From Planctomycetota bacterium (lineage in GTDB: Bacteria > Planctomycetota > Planctomycetia > Pirellulales > Pirellulaceae), in the NCBI GenBank assembly GCA_026692885.1, contig JAPLNJ010000365.1:1-20210 (forward strand): a stretch of 20,210 bases of DNA, written 5' to 3'. Shown here piece by piece: positions 5,656 to 13,385 of this stretch; the first letter of the stretch is position 1; every line of letters begins with the position of its first letter. The translations under genes were made by a program, and so were the position numbers. The notes under the pieces were generated by a model. It saw only the letters and a list, made by a program, of their open reading frames with translations, searched no databases and was not told the DNA's origin.

Positions 5656-8142
5656 GTGAAACGGAAATGCCCCTGGCGTCTGGTGGGAACCTTGGTGGCG
5701 GTCAGCGCCTTGGCCAGCCTGGTCGGGCCCGTGCGGGCTCAGAGACTGGTACAGCAAACGTGGGACGAGGAATACCTGGAACTGGTCGGTCAGATCAGCC
5801 AACTGAAGCGTTCGCAGCCGGAGCGGCGCGAACGCCTCCGGACCGAAGCGTTGGATCAACAGGCCCTGATTCTGCCGAGCGACACGGATCCGCTGGACGT
5901 CGTCCTGAGGCGAACGGCTGCGCTCGTACAGTCCTGGCGGCAACGGGCGTGGTTGACTCCCACGGTGCTCAGCGAATTCGATACGCAACTTGACCGACTC
6001 TCCGCCACGGCGAGAGCAACCTCGGCAGGCGAAGCTCGCAAGACGCTCTTCAGCCAGGCCAGTGCGCTCCGGCGGAGCATCGCCCTGGCCAATCCGCTGC
6101 TCGACTTCGACCACCTCGTGTGCATGCTCGAACAACCCGGCAACCAGCGCATCGTCGAACAGGCGCGGGCCGTTTGGCGGGGCCACGCCAACGGAGGCGG
6201 GCCGGTCATCCTGCAAAACTTCAAGTCCCAGACCGCGTGCGTGAAGCCGCTGGAGGGTGTCCGCGTGGCGGCCGGGCCCTGGCAAGGTCGGGAACTCGTG
6301 GGCAAGTTCTCCGGCCTGGAATTGAGCTTTGACGGCACCGAGTTGCTGTTCGCCGCGACCACCAACGCGGATGTCTGGCACATCTTCCGATTCCACCTGG
6401 CGACCAAGCGACTGGTCCAACTGACGGATGGACCGGACGACGATTTTGACCCCTGCCTGCTGCCCTCGGGAAGAATCGTCTTCACCTCGACCCGGCGTGG
6501 CGGCATCGGCCGGTGCGTGCTCACCCCGCAGTCCTTGACGTATACGCTGCACTCGATGGAGTCGGACGGCTCGGATCTCATCTGCCTCAGTTTCCACGAA
6601 ACCAACGAATGGGCACCTAGCGTGAATGACGACGGCAAAATCGTCTATACGCGGTGGGACTACGTGGATCGGCACTGGGGCACCGCCCATCACTACTGGG
6701 AGTGTCTGCCGGATGGGCGAGATCCCCGGAGCTATCATGGCAACTACCCTTGGCCGTGGTCGGCGATGCCCGCGGGCCTGCAACCGGAGCAATACGGAAC
6801 GCCCGGTCTCGTCAGCGGGCGATTCTTCCGGCCCGACGTGGAGATGTCGTATCGGGCCGTGCCCGGTTCCTCGAAGTACACGGCCACCGCAGTGGGACAC
6901 CATGAGGGGTTCTCGGGGAGTCTCGTCCTGGTCGATCCGACCATTCCCGATGACGGGAAGATGTCCCAAGTCAAGCGGATCACCCCAGAGTACGCGTTCC
7001 CCGAAGTAGAACCTCACGGCACTTACGCCTATGGCACGGCTTGGCCGCTCAGCGAGGATTTCTACCTCTGCAACTTCCGCACGGGCCTGGTTCTGCTGGA
7101 CCGGTTTGGCAACCGGGACGTGATCTATGATCCGGGCCAGGGCGAGCATCGGGTCCGGGATCCGTTCCCGTTGCGATCGCGCCGGACACCGCCCGCGCTG
7201 CCCGTGGCGACGTGGCAGGGGCGACGTGAAGTGCTGCCCGATCACCAGCGGGCCACGATCAGCGTGATGAATGTCTATGCCGCGGATACGGTGGGCAAGT
7301 TGCCGGAGGGAGTGAAGGTCAAGTGGCTGCGGATCGTCCAGGTCATCCCGCAGCTGCTGATCGACGGCTGTTGTAGCATGGAGACCGTGAGTTTGACGTC
7401 GTTTGCCAGCGATTCGATTGGCCGCCTGCCGCTCGGGGTCGTGCCGGTGGAAGACGACGGCAGCGTCTACTGCGAAGCGCCGGTCGGCAAGGCGCTCTAC
7501 TTCCAGTTACTGGACGAGCAGGGGCTGGCCGTCCAGTCCATGCGTTCCGCCACCTACGTCCACCCCGGCGAACAGCTGTCCTGTGTCGGCTGCCATGAAG
7601 ACAAGTGGAAGGCCATGCCGACAAATTCCCGGCCCACCGCCTTGAGACGCCCGCCATCGAAGCTGATGCCGGAAGTCGACAGCGGCGTTCTGCCGTTCAA
7701 TTTCTGCCAGTTGGTCAAGTTCCCCGTCTTCGACAAGCAGTGTGTGCCCTGTCATCAGAAACATCCCAAAGCACCCGACATGAGCTATGCCTCGTTAGCC
7801 CGTTATGATCGGGCGTTCAGCTACCCGGGAGAACCTGGTCTGCAGCTTTTGGGAGTCGGTGGTTCCCGGACTACACCCGGGCGCTTCGGCGCCCAGGCCT
7901 CGGGCCTGATGAAAGCTCTGCGCACGAAACCCCAGCACAAAGACCTGAAGCTGTCCGCGGACCAGTGGCGGCGGATCACACTGTGGCTCGACTTGAACTC
8001 GAATGAACTCGGTTGGATCGGCAACGATCGGACTCAGATCGCCGCCCAGAAACGTGGCGAGGCGCTCTGGCCGCCCATCGATGTCAATCCCGATCATCCG
8101 ACCGGGGTCGAGAAGGATTTCCCGGTGCGTTCGCTACCGTAG
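5656..8142 (+). CDS. Hydrazine-synthase-alpha-like secreted cytochrome c with beta-propeller
   Basis: This 828-aa protein starts at GTG with a GAGGAG ribosome binding site 9 bases upstream. Residues 1-28 form a Sec signal peptide ending GPVRAQ. A helical N-terminal part (about 30-180) precedes a TolB/WD-like propeller region: LELSFDGTELLFAAT, LTDGPDDDFDPCLLPSGRIVFTSTR, EWAPSVNDDGKIVYTRWDYV. Two haem c sites follow, CVGCH at 643-647 and CVPCH at 696-700. This order fits proteins matched by the 'HZS alpha middle domain' family, widespread in planctomycetes that do not perform anammox. No hzsB/C partners are nearby, so a hydrazine synthase role is unlikely; a periplasmic electron-transfer or oxidoreductase role is inferred. 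As I recall, haem alpha-I of anammox HzsA has a tyrosine ligand four residues after the CXXCH histidine; here that position is Trp651. Confidence 0.82.
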   Translation: MKRKCPWRLVGTLVAVSALASLVGPVRAQRLVQQTWDEEYLELVGQISQLKRSQPERRERLRTEALDQQALILPSDTDPLDVVLRRTAALVQSWRQRAWLTPTVLSEFDTQLDRLSATARATSAGEARKTLFSQASALRRSIALANPLLDFDHLVCMLEQPGNQRIVEQARAVWRGHANGGGPVILQNFKSQTACVKPLEGVRVAAGPWQGRELVGKFSGLELSFDGTELLFAATTNADVWHIFRFHLATKRLVQLTDGPDDDFDPCLLPSGRIVFTSTRRGGIGRCVLTPQSLTYTLHSMESDGSDLICLSFHETNEWAPSVNDDGKIVYTRWDYVDRHWGTAHHYWECLPDGRDPRSYHGNYPWPWSAMPAGLQPEQYGTPGLVSGRFFRPDVEMSYRAVPGSSKYTATAVGHHEGFSGSLVLVDPTIPDDGKMSQVKRITPEYAFPEVEPHGTYAYGTAWPLSEDFYLCNFRTGLVLLDRFGNRDVIYDPGQGEHRVRDPFPLRSRRTPPALPVATWQGRREVLPDHQRATISVMNVYAADTVGKLPEGVKVKWLRIVQVIPQLLIDGCCSMETVSLTSFASDSIGRLPLGVVPVEDDGSVYCEAPVGKALYFQLLDEQGLAVQSMRSATYVHPGEQLSCVGCHEDKWKAMPTNSRPTALRRPPSKLMPEVDSGVLPFNFCQLVKFPVFDKQCVPCHQKHPKAPDMSYASLARYDRAFSYPGEPGLQLLGVGGSRTTPGRFGAQASGLMKALRTKPQHKDLKLSADQWRRITLWLDLNSNELGWIGNDRTQIAAQKRGEALWPPIDVNPDHPTGVEKDFPVRSLP

Positions 8143-8260
8143 CCACCGCAGCAGGATCGCGCCCGTTCTTGATCCGCTGGGAATCCTCGCGTCGGTCCCG
8201 CGGTCACTCACGAAGAACTATTGAGTCCTGCGCTGATCATGGAATGATGCACTGAGGGGC

Positions 8261-8356
8261 GGGCTCAGACGTACAGAATTCAAAATTGGCGGAGCGACGT
8301 TTTCGCCTTCGGAGAGCGACCTACCCGCCAATTTTGAATTCTGTACGTCTGAGCCC
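8261..8356. repeat. Perfect 32-bp inverted repeat with 32-nt loop
   Basis: The arm at 8261-8292 (GGGCTCAGACGTACAGAATT and 12 more bases) is the exact reverse complement of 8325-8356. The 32-nt centre, 8293-8324, contains AGCGAC twice and a CTTCGG tetraloop-like word. The arms are AT-richer than their surroundings. It lies 118 bases after the HZS-alpha-like gene. It could be a non-autonomous mobile element or a strong RNA hairpin; no T-tract follows, so it is not a classic intrinsic terminator. Confidence 0.85.
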
Positions 8357-8628
8357 TTGTCTCACGCCCCGTCTCTGCTGACCCCTTAAGTCTCATGCTT
8401 TGCGTGCAGGGACCAAGATATCGGTCCGCCTGGGCGGACCGGTCCGCGGCGGCGGCGGGCCATGCCACAACTGCTTGTGCTTGGTGGGCACAGCCCACCC
8501 TGCACCTGCCGGCTCAGTCGTGAATCCGAACGTCAGCCCTTCCCACGCTGGACGTAAGTCCCGTCGATCGTTAAGTTGACGAGACTACAGGCCAACTCAG
8601 CTGTGCCAGACCGCAAGGAAGGATCGCC
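8357..8628. other. Non-coding spacer with short hairpins
   Basis: No gene is supported. Two clean hairpins are visible: GGTCCGCC-TG-GGCGGACC at 8423-8440 and GGTGGGC-ACA-GCCCACC at 8483-8499. Neither is followed by a T-run. AAGGAAGGA at 8615-8623 is the ribosome binding site of the next gene. Confidence 0.55.
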
Positions 8629-10302
8629 ATGTCAGCCGAAGAAGAATTCGAAGAAGACCACGCCGCCGAGCCGACGGAACCCGCTGGCGCGGAGTCCGAG
8701 GACTTGGACGAGAGACCGTCTGCGCGCTCCCGCGCGATGTTTCCGCCGTGGCCGACGCGGCTGTTCGTGGTCGTCTGCCTGGCTCTGATCGTGGTGGTTC
8801 GCACGTGCGTGCCGGTGCTGGAACGCGCCATGATCAACATTTTCTCGTTGGTTTTGATGCTGGTTGCTGCCATCACCTTGTTGGCGTGGTTCGTGCTGTG
8901 CAGCGGATTTGCCAAGCGACGGCGGTACGAAGTGGCCGCGGCCACCGTGGCGGTGGTGATCGTGTTGGTCGCGGCGCTGCGCGTCGAGCACGTGACGGGG
9001 GATCTGGTGCCGCGTTTCAAGTTTCGCTGGCAGGCTCACGCTGACCAATTGTTGCAGGAACCAGTGGTCCAGGCCGGCGCTGTCGATCTGGCCAAGACGA
9101 CCCCGTACGATTTCCCGCAATTCCTCGGCCCGGACCGCAACGCCTCGGTGTCCAAGGTCACGTTGGAACGCGACTGGAAGACGAAGCCGCCGAAGCAACT
9201 GTGGCGGATCCCGATCGGCGCTGGCTGGTCGGGTTTTGCTGCCGTCAACAGGTTTGCCGTGACGCTGGAGCAGCGTGGGCCGGACGAGTTGGTGACTTGT
9301 TATGAGCTGGCCACGGGGCAACTCAAGTGGACGCATGTCAATCAGGCTCGGCACGCCACGATCCCCGGCGGGATTGGGCCCCGTTCGACGCCCACCATCC
9401 AGCAAGGCCGGGTGTATGCCTTGGGAGCGACCGGCATGTTGTGGTGCTTGGACGGCGCGACCGGCCGCGAGGTGTGGAAGGATGACCTGCTCCAACGTAT
9501 CGGCATTACGGCCGACGTCGACGGCTTGGGCATCGCCTGGGGTCGGTCGGCATCGCCGTTGGTCGTCGACGACTTGGTGGTGGTCCCCCTCGGCGGCAAG
9601 TCGGGCGGCCCCTGGGTTTCGCTGGCAGCTTACCACAAAGGCACGGGCCAGCTGGCCTGGACCGCGGGTAAGTACCAGGCCAGCTATAGCTCGCCCTGTG
9701 TGGCCACCATTCACGGCGTCCGACAGATTCTGATCGTCAACCAAGACTTCGTGACCGGCCATCAGCCGGAGACGGGCGCTGTGTTGTGGGAGTACCCGTG
9801 GCCGGGTCTGAGTAACACGAACGCCAGCGTTTCGCAACCCGTGGCGTTGCCGAACGATTGCCTGTTGCTGTCCAAGGGCTATGGCGGGGGCGGTCGCCTG
9901 TTGCAGTTCTCGCTGGCCGACAAGGCTTGGCGCTGGCGAGAGATTTGGACCGACGCTGGCGTACTGAAGACCAAGTTCACCAACGTGGTCGTCCGCGACG
10001 ATTACGTGTACGGGCTGTCCGACGGTATCCTGGAATGCGTCCAGTGGTCCACGGGGAAAACGAAGTGGAAGGCCGGACGCTCCGGACGCTACGGTCCGGG
10101 ACAGGTCCTGGGCGTCGGTGACGTGTTGCTGGTGCAAACCGAAGACGGTCCGGTCGTCATGGTCGAGGCCACACCGGAACAGTTTCGGGAGCTGGGCCGC
10201 TTCCCGGCGTTGAGCGGCAAGACCTGGAATACGCTGTGCCTGGTCGACCATCGCCTGCTCGTCCGGAACTCGGAAGAAGCCGCTTGCTACGAGTTACCGT
10301 AG
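8629..10302 (+). CDS. Membrane-anchored PQQ-like beta-propeller repeat protein
   Basis: This 557-aa protein begins at an ATG with AAGGAAGGA close upstream. Residues 1-35 are an acidic, disordered tail. Three hydrophobic segments follow at about 44-60, 70-92 and 103-118, and the rest is a propeller with an exported location likely. The propeller opens with DFPQFLGPDRNASV, the planctomycete version of the PQQ-like domain start, and carries blade motifs such as CYELATGQLKWTH, CLDGATGREVWKDD, YHKGTGQLAWTAG and CVQWSTGKTKWKAG. These match the BamB/PQQ-like repeat fold (YxLDxxTGxxxW). The fold alone does not prove cofactor binding, and I see no dehydrogenase catalytic motif. It lies 109 bases upstream of a second, secreted propeller protein and is probably functionally related to it. 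Confidence 0.85.
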   Translation: MSAEEEFEEDHAAEPTEPAGAESEDLDERPSARSRAMFPPWPTRLFVVVCLALIVVVRTCVPVLERAMINIFSLVLMLVAAITLLAWFVLCSGFAKRRRYEVAAATVAVVIVLVAALRVEHVTGDLVPRFKFRWQAHADQLLQEPVVQAGAVDLAKTTPYDFPQFLGPDRNASVSKVTLERDWKTKPPKQLWRIPIGAGWSGFAAVNRFAVTLEQRGPDELVTCYELATGQLKWTHVNQARHATIPGGIGPRSTPTIQQGRVYALGATGMLWCLDGATGREVWKDDLLQRIGITADVDGLGIAWGRSASPLVVDDLVVVPLGGKSGGPWVSLAAYHKGTGQLAWTAGKYQASYSSPCVATIHGVRQILIVNQDFVTGHQPETGAVLWEYPWPGLSNTNASVSQPVALPNDCLLLSKGYGGGGRLLQFSLADKAWRWREIWTDAGVLKTKFTNVVVRDDYVYGLSDGILECVQWSTGKTKWKAGRSGRYGPGQVLGVGDVLLVQTEDGPVVMVEATPEQFRELGRFPALSGKTWNTLCLVDHRLLVRNSEEAACYELP

Positions 10303-10411
10303 CAACTTGGGCCGAAATAAGTTCCCGGTCTCGCCCGTCAATCCGACCCCTAGCTGCCGCCGCCGCGTAGAAATTCGGTAAGTTGTTTCGGCCTTCTGGA
10401 TCTTCGCACCC

Positions 10412-11695
10412 ATGCACCATTCACGATCCTCCGGCCTGTGCCTGCTGCTAGCGCTGCTTCCTGTCGCCCAACTGGCTGCGGCGGATGTTCCCCCGCCCCG
10501 CGATGGCCTGATCGCATCGCCCGAGCCAGGCTGGCCGCAGTGGCGCGGACCGCGTCGAGATGGGGTGTCGGACGAACGGGGTCTGCTGCCGAGCTGGCCG
10601 GCGGCGGGACCGAAGCTGGTCTGGAAACTCGGCGAATTGGGTCAGGGCTGGTCGTCGCCGATCGTCGTCGGCAAGACCCTGTTCATCACCGGCGACGTGG
10701 GCGACCACCTCGTGATCTTCGCGTTCGACCGGGACGGCCGGCTGAAATGGCGAGTCAAGAACGGTCCGGCCTGGAAAGGGTCCTATCCGGGCGCTCGGGT
10801 CTGCTGTGCCTATGCGGATGGCCAGCTCTATCACATCAACGCTCACGGCCGGCTGGCTTGTCTGGAAGCCGCCAGCGGCAAGGAACTCTGGGCAGACGAC
10901 ATGCTGCGGCGATTCCAGGCAGAGAACATCACGTGGGCCGTCAGCGAGTGCCTACTGGTCGACGGCCCGCGTGTGCTCGTGACGCCTGGCGGCAAGCAGG
11001 CCCTGATGGCGGCGCTCGACCGACGCACCGGGCAGACCGTCTGGACGACCCCTCCGCTGGGCGAGGACCGGGCGACGTACAGTTCGCCGATTCTGTTCCG
11101 CTATGCCGGCCGCCGCTTCGTGGCCAACTGCACCTCGACCCACGGTTTCGGGGTCGAGGCCGACACCGGGAAGTTGGCCTGGACGCTGCCGCTCCGCAAT
11201 CGGCACGAGGTGACTGTCGCCACGCCCGTCTATGGAGACGGTGCCCTGTTCTACGCCACCCCCGATGGTCCCAACGGCCAATTGCATCGGCTGCTGGTCC
11301 GCGGCGCTGACACGCACGTCGAGCAGGCCTGGGGCACCGTGCTGGATCCGCTGACGGGCGGAGCGGTCCTGGTGGACGGAACCCTGTACGGCAGCGGCTA
11401 TCGTAAGTTCAAGCACTGGTTCGTTGTGGACTGGAAGTCGGGCGTGACAAAGTCCGAGTTGAAGGACTTGACTACCGGCGCGGCGACCTACGCCGATGGC
11501 CGGCTGTATTGCCTGGCGGAAGACGGCCGGGCCGCGTTGCTGAAGCCCACCCAGGACGGACTGGAGATCGTGGGCCAAATGCCGCTGGTGGCGGACAAAG
11601 TCCGCGACGCCTGGGCGCACCCCGTCTTGCTCGACGGCCGGCTGTACCTGCGTTACCACGACAGCTTGTGGTGCTATGATGTACGCGCAACGTAG
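10412..11695 (+). CDS. Secreted PQQ-like beta-propeller repeat protein
   Basis: This 427-aa protein has a signal peptide at residues 1-25 (SSGLCLLLALLPVAQLAAAD). The mature part begins with WPQWRGPRRDGVSDERGLLPSWPAAGPKLVWK, the usual opening of planctomycete PQQ-like proteins. Blade motifs include ACLEAASGKELWADD, AALDRRTGQTVWTT and VEADTGKLAWTLP. It is a shorter paralogue of the upstream membrane-anchored protein. Its role is unknown; in these bacteria such proteins are often structural or redox-associated propellers in the envelope. The final 45 bases of the gene occur again at 12604-12648 with five differences, and the stop codon TAG is the first triplet of a REP palindrome. Confidence 0.85.
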   Translation: MHHSRSSGLCLLLALLPVAQLAAADVPPPRDGLIASPEPGWPQWRGPRRDGVSDERGLLPSWPAAGPKLVWKLGELGQGWSSPIVVGKTLFITGDVGDHLVIFAFDRDGRLKWRVKNGPAWKGSYPGARVCCAYADGQLYHINAHGRLACLEAASGKELWADDMLRRFQAENITWAVSECLLVDGPRVLVTPGGKQALMAALDRRTGQTVWTTPPLGEDRATYSSPILFRYAGRRFVANCTSTHGFGVEADTGKLAWTLPLRNRHEVTVATPVYGDGALFYATPDGPNGQLHRLLVRGADTHVEQAWGTVLDPLTGGAVLVDGTLYGSGYRKFKHWFVVDWKSGVTKSELKDLTTGAATYADGRLYCLAEDGRAALLKPTQDGLEIVGQMPLVADKVRDAWAHPVLLDGRLYLRYHDSLWCYDVRAT

Positions 11696-11846
11696 GGTGC
11701 ATCAAGCGAAGCGCCGATGCACCTTGGCGATCCGGGAATTCGGCGCAGCGTTTGATGTACGCGTAAAGTAGGGTGCATCGAGCGAAGCGCCGATGCACCT
11801 TAACAGCAGAAGACGTAGGGTGCATCAAGCGAAGCGCCGATGCACC
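11693..11846 (+). repeat. Three REP-type palindromes upstream of the RAYT transposase
   Basis: Units of the form TAGGGTGCATCAAGCGAAGCGCCGATGCACC, given here by position, lie at 11693-11725, 11769-11801 and 11816-11846. The outer GGTGCATC/GATGCACC arms pair and the GCGAAGCGC centre forms the head, so each unit folds into a hairpin. The first two copies are preceded by GATGTACGCG(C/T)AA. The second is followed by TTAACAGCAGAAGACG, which matches the leader of the flavodoxin-like gene at 12677. The three face the four recognisable units after the transposase, two of which are inverted. Confidence 0.88.
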
Positions 11847-11864
11847 GTGTGGGAGAGGAGAACC

Positions 11865-12428
11865 ATGTCGAACTATCGGCGGTACTTCGTGCCAGGCGGG
11901 ACGTACTTCTTCACGATAGTGACCCACTTGCGCCGGAAGCTGTTTGCTGAGCAACGCTGTCGCGATTGGCTGTATCAGGCTTTCACCACCATCAGGGCGA
12001 CCAAGCCGTTCGACATGCCGGCGCTTGTCCTGATGCCGGACCATCTGCATGCGATCTGGACGCTGCCGCCAGGCGACGCGAAATACTCGACGCGTTGGCG
12101 TCGCATCAAGGAGGAGTTCACGCAAGCGTTCCTGGACGGGGGTGGTCGAGAAGGACCGGTTTCGGCGGCACGAAGGAAAAGGGGCGTCCGCGGCGTGTGG
12201 CAGATCCGGTTTTGGGAACACACAATCGATGACGAACACGACTTCGAACGCCACTTTGACTACATCCACTACAACCCGGTGAAGCACGGCCTGGTGAGTT
12301 GCCCGCGAGATTGGTTGCATTCTTCGTTTCATCGGTCGGTTGAACGAGGTGTGTACGGGGCTGACTGGGGACGGATGGAAGCGGGGACTTTGTCGTTCGA
12401 TGATCTGAATGAGACGGCGATGGAGTAG
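11865..12428 (+). CDS. REP-associated tyrosine transposase (RAYT, Y1/HUH family)
   Basis: This 187-aa protein starts at ATG 11865 with GAGAGGAG just upstream. The reading frame is open further upstream only because a REP palindrome is read through (VHQAKRRCT). Family features are the N-terminal RRYFVPGGTYFFTIVT (5-20), the HUH motif MPDHLHAIW with His60 and His62, and FWEHTIDDEHDFERHFDYIHYNPVKHGLV (117-144), in which Tyr133 of the YIxxNP motif is the likely catalytic tyrosine. RAYTs are single-strand nucleases of the IS200/IS605 type that act on REP palindromes, and this gene is framed by such units. All motifs look intact, so it may be active or domesticated. Confidence 0.92.
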   Translation: MSNYRRYFVPGGTYFFTIVTHLRRKLFAEQRCRDWLYQAFTTIRATKPFDMPALVLMPDHLHAIWTLPPGDAKYSTRWRRIKEEFTQAFLDGGGREGPVSAARRKRGVRGVWQIRFWEHTIDDEHDFERHFDYIHYNPVKHGLVSCPRDWLHSSFHRSVERGVYGADWGRMEAGTLSFDDLNETAME

Positions 12429-12471
12429 CAGGGCGGGAAGTACGGGAGACCGGGCGAGACTGCGCGAGACC

Positions 12472-12678
12472 GGTGCATCGGCGCTTCGCTTGATGCACCC
12501 TACGCGACCGGTGCATCGGCGCTTCGCTTGATGCACCCTACACGAGACCAGTGCATCGGTGCGGAGCTTGATGTACGCGCAAAGTAGGGTGCATCAAGCG
12601 AAGCGCTACCAAGACAGCTTGTGGTGTTATGATGTGCGCGCAAAGTAGGGTGCATCAAGCGAAGCGCCGATGCACCTT
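12472..12678. repeat. REP-type palindromes downstream of the RAYT gene
   Basis: Two inverted units lie at 12472-12502 and 12510-12540, with ends reading GGTGCATCGG and GATGCACCCTA. A decayed inverted unit follows at about 12551-12576. A truncated direct unit at 12585-12606 joins, at GAAGCGC, to a copy of the 3' end of the PQQ-like gene (12604-12648). A complete direct unit at 12646-12678 leads into the flavodoxin-like gene. The mixed orientation and the join inside a unit show recombination between repeats. Confidence 0.85.
12604..12648 (+). pseudogene. Duplicated 3' end of the PQQ-like gene
   Basis: These 45 bases repeat the last 45 of the gene ending at 11695, 40 of 45 identical. They encode RYQDSLWCYDVRAK and a TAG stop, against RYHDSLWCYDVRAT in the intact gene. 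The piece is fused on its left to a truncated REP unit and on its right runs into a full REP unit. It is a leftover of a duplication, with no expected product. Confidence 0.8.
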
Positions 12679-12698
12679 AACAGCAGGAGACGAAGACC

Positions 12699-13349
12699 AT
12701 GAAACCACGACACGCGTCGATCTGTCTGGGCACTACTTTCTTGGCCCTGGTGGGATCCTTGCTGTCTGCGTCCGCCGCCGTGGGCGGCGAAGACGCGCCG
12801 CGGACCCAACCGGGGCAAACACCCGCGGTCCAGGTCCTGGTCGCCTATTACTCGCTGACTGGCAACACGGAACGGATGGCGCAAGCCGTCGCGGCAGGCG
12901 TTCAACGCGTGCCGGGCGTCGTAGCGATCGTCAAGAAAGTCGAGGACGCCACAAAAGAGGATTTGGAAAACGCGGACGGGATCATCTTGGGCTCGCCCAC
13001 CTACTTTGGCGACATGGCCGGCAAAATGAAAGTGGTCATCGACGACTGGAACTGGAAGTTGGGCGTGGACTTCACGGACAAAGTCGGCGGCGCGTTCTCG
13101 ACTGGCGGGGGTCCGGCGGGGGGCAAGGAGCATACGGTGGTCTCGTTGCTGCTGTTCATGATCAATAATCGCATGGTTGTCGCGGGACCACTGTATGCAG
13201 GCCGAACGCCCAACAAGGGCTGGGCGGAGTTCGGCGGCACGGCCGCGACTGGTCCGAGCGATCCCGGTATTAGCGACGTGGAATTCGACACGGCGCAGCG
13301 TGTCGGCGAACGGGTGGCCCGCTTGGCCAAGAAACTGCAGGCGAAATAG
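12699..13349 (+). CDS. Exported flavodoxin-like protein (WrbA/flavodoxin superfamily)
   Basis: This 216-aa protein has a signal-peptide-like N-terminus (hydrophobic stretch about 8-27, then a short linker to 42). The flavodoxin fold follows: VQVLVAYYSLTGNTERMA (44-61) with the FMN phosphate-binding loop S52-L-T-G-N-T57, GIILGSPTYFGDMAGKMK (94-111), and GGAFSTGGGPAGGKEHT (130-146), which is the flavin-contacting loop seen in WrbA-like proteins. It should bind FMN and pass electrons, possibly to quinones. Export is unusual for this fold because FMN is loaded in the cytoplasm; no twin-arginine motif is seen. AGGAGA lies 8 bases before the ATG, and the leader contains the end of a REP unit. It probably heads an operon with the next two genes (36-base gap). 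Confidence 0.84.
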   Translation: MKPRHASICLGTTFLALVGSLLSASAAVGGEDAPRTQPGQTPAVQVLVAYYSLTGNTERMAQAVAAGVQRVPGVVAIVKKVEDATKEDLENADGIILGSPTYFGDMAGKMKVVIDDWNWKLGVDFTDKVGGAFSTGGGPAGGKEHTVVSLLLFMINNRMVVAGPLYAGRTPNKGWAEFGGTAATGPSDPGISDVEFDTAQRVGERVARLAKKLQAK

Positions 13350-13385
13350 CGGTTCGAAATCATTTGCGGTGAGAGGATTGCAGCC

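Noticed and set aside
5401..7245. Long 614-codon open frame on the minus strand
   Set aside because: It lies antisense to the HZS-alpha-like gene, whose protein has clear domains, a signal peptide and a ribosome binding site. The minus-strand product is Arg/Gly/Pro-rich with no recognisable fold, an effect of GC-rich codons.
5656..8142. Evidence for anammox metabolism
   Set aside because: Only an HZS-alpha-like protein is present. Such homologues are common in non-anammox planctomycetes and no other hydrazine synthase subunit or hydroxylamine-oxidoreductase-like gene is nearby.
8423..8499. Hairpins as intrinsic terminators after the HZS-alpha-like gene
   Set aside because: The stems are good but no T-rich tract follows either one, and they are nearly 300 bases past the stop codon.
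8632..10251. 539-codon minus-strand open frame
   Set aside because: It is a shadow of the PQQ-like propeller gene, with low-complexity composition and no family features.
11472..12536. 354-codon minus-strand open frame across the RAYT gene
   Set aside because: It joins read-through of REP palindromes (repeated HQAKRRCTG-like and ASALRLMHPT strings) with antisense of two real genes.
11693..12678. Possible CRISPR array
   Set aside because: Repeats are palindromic, in both orientations, with spacers of very unequal length and a transposase in the middle. This fits REP/RAYT, not CRISPR.
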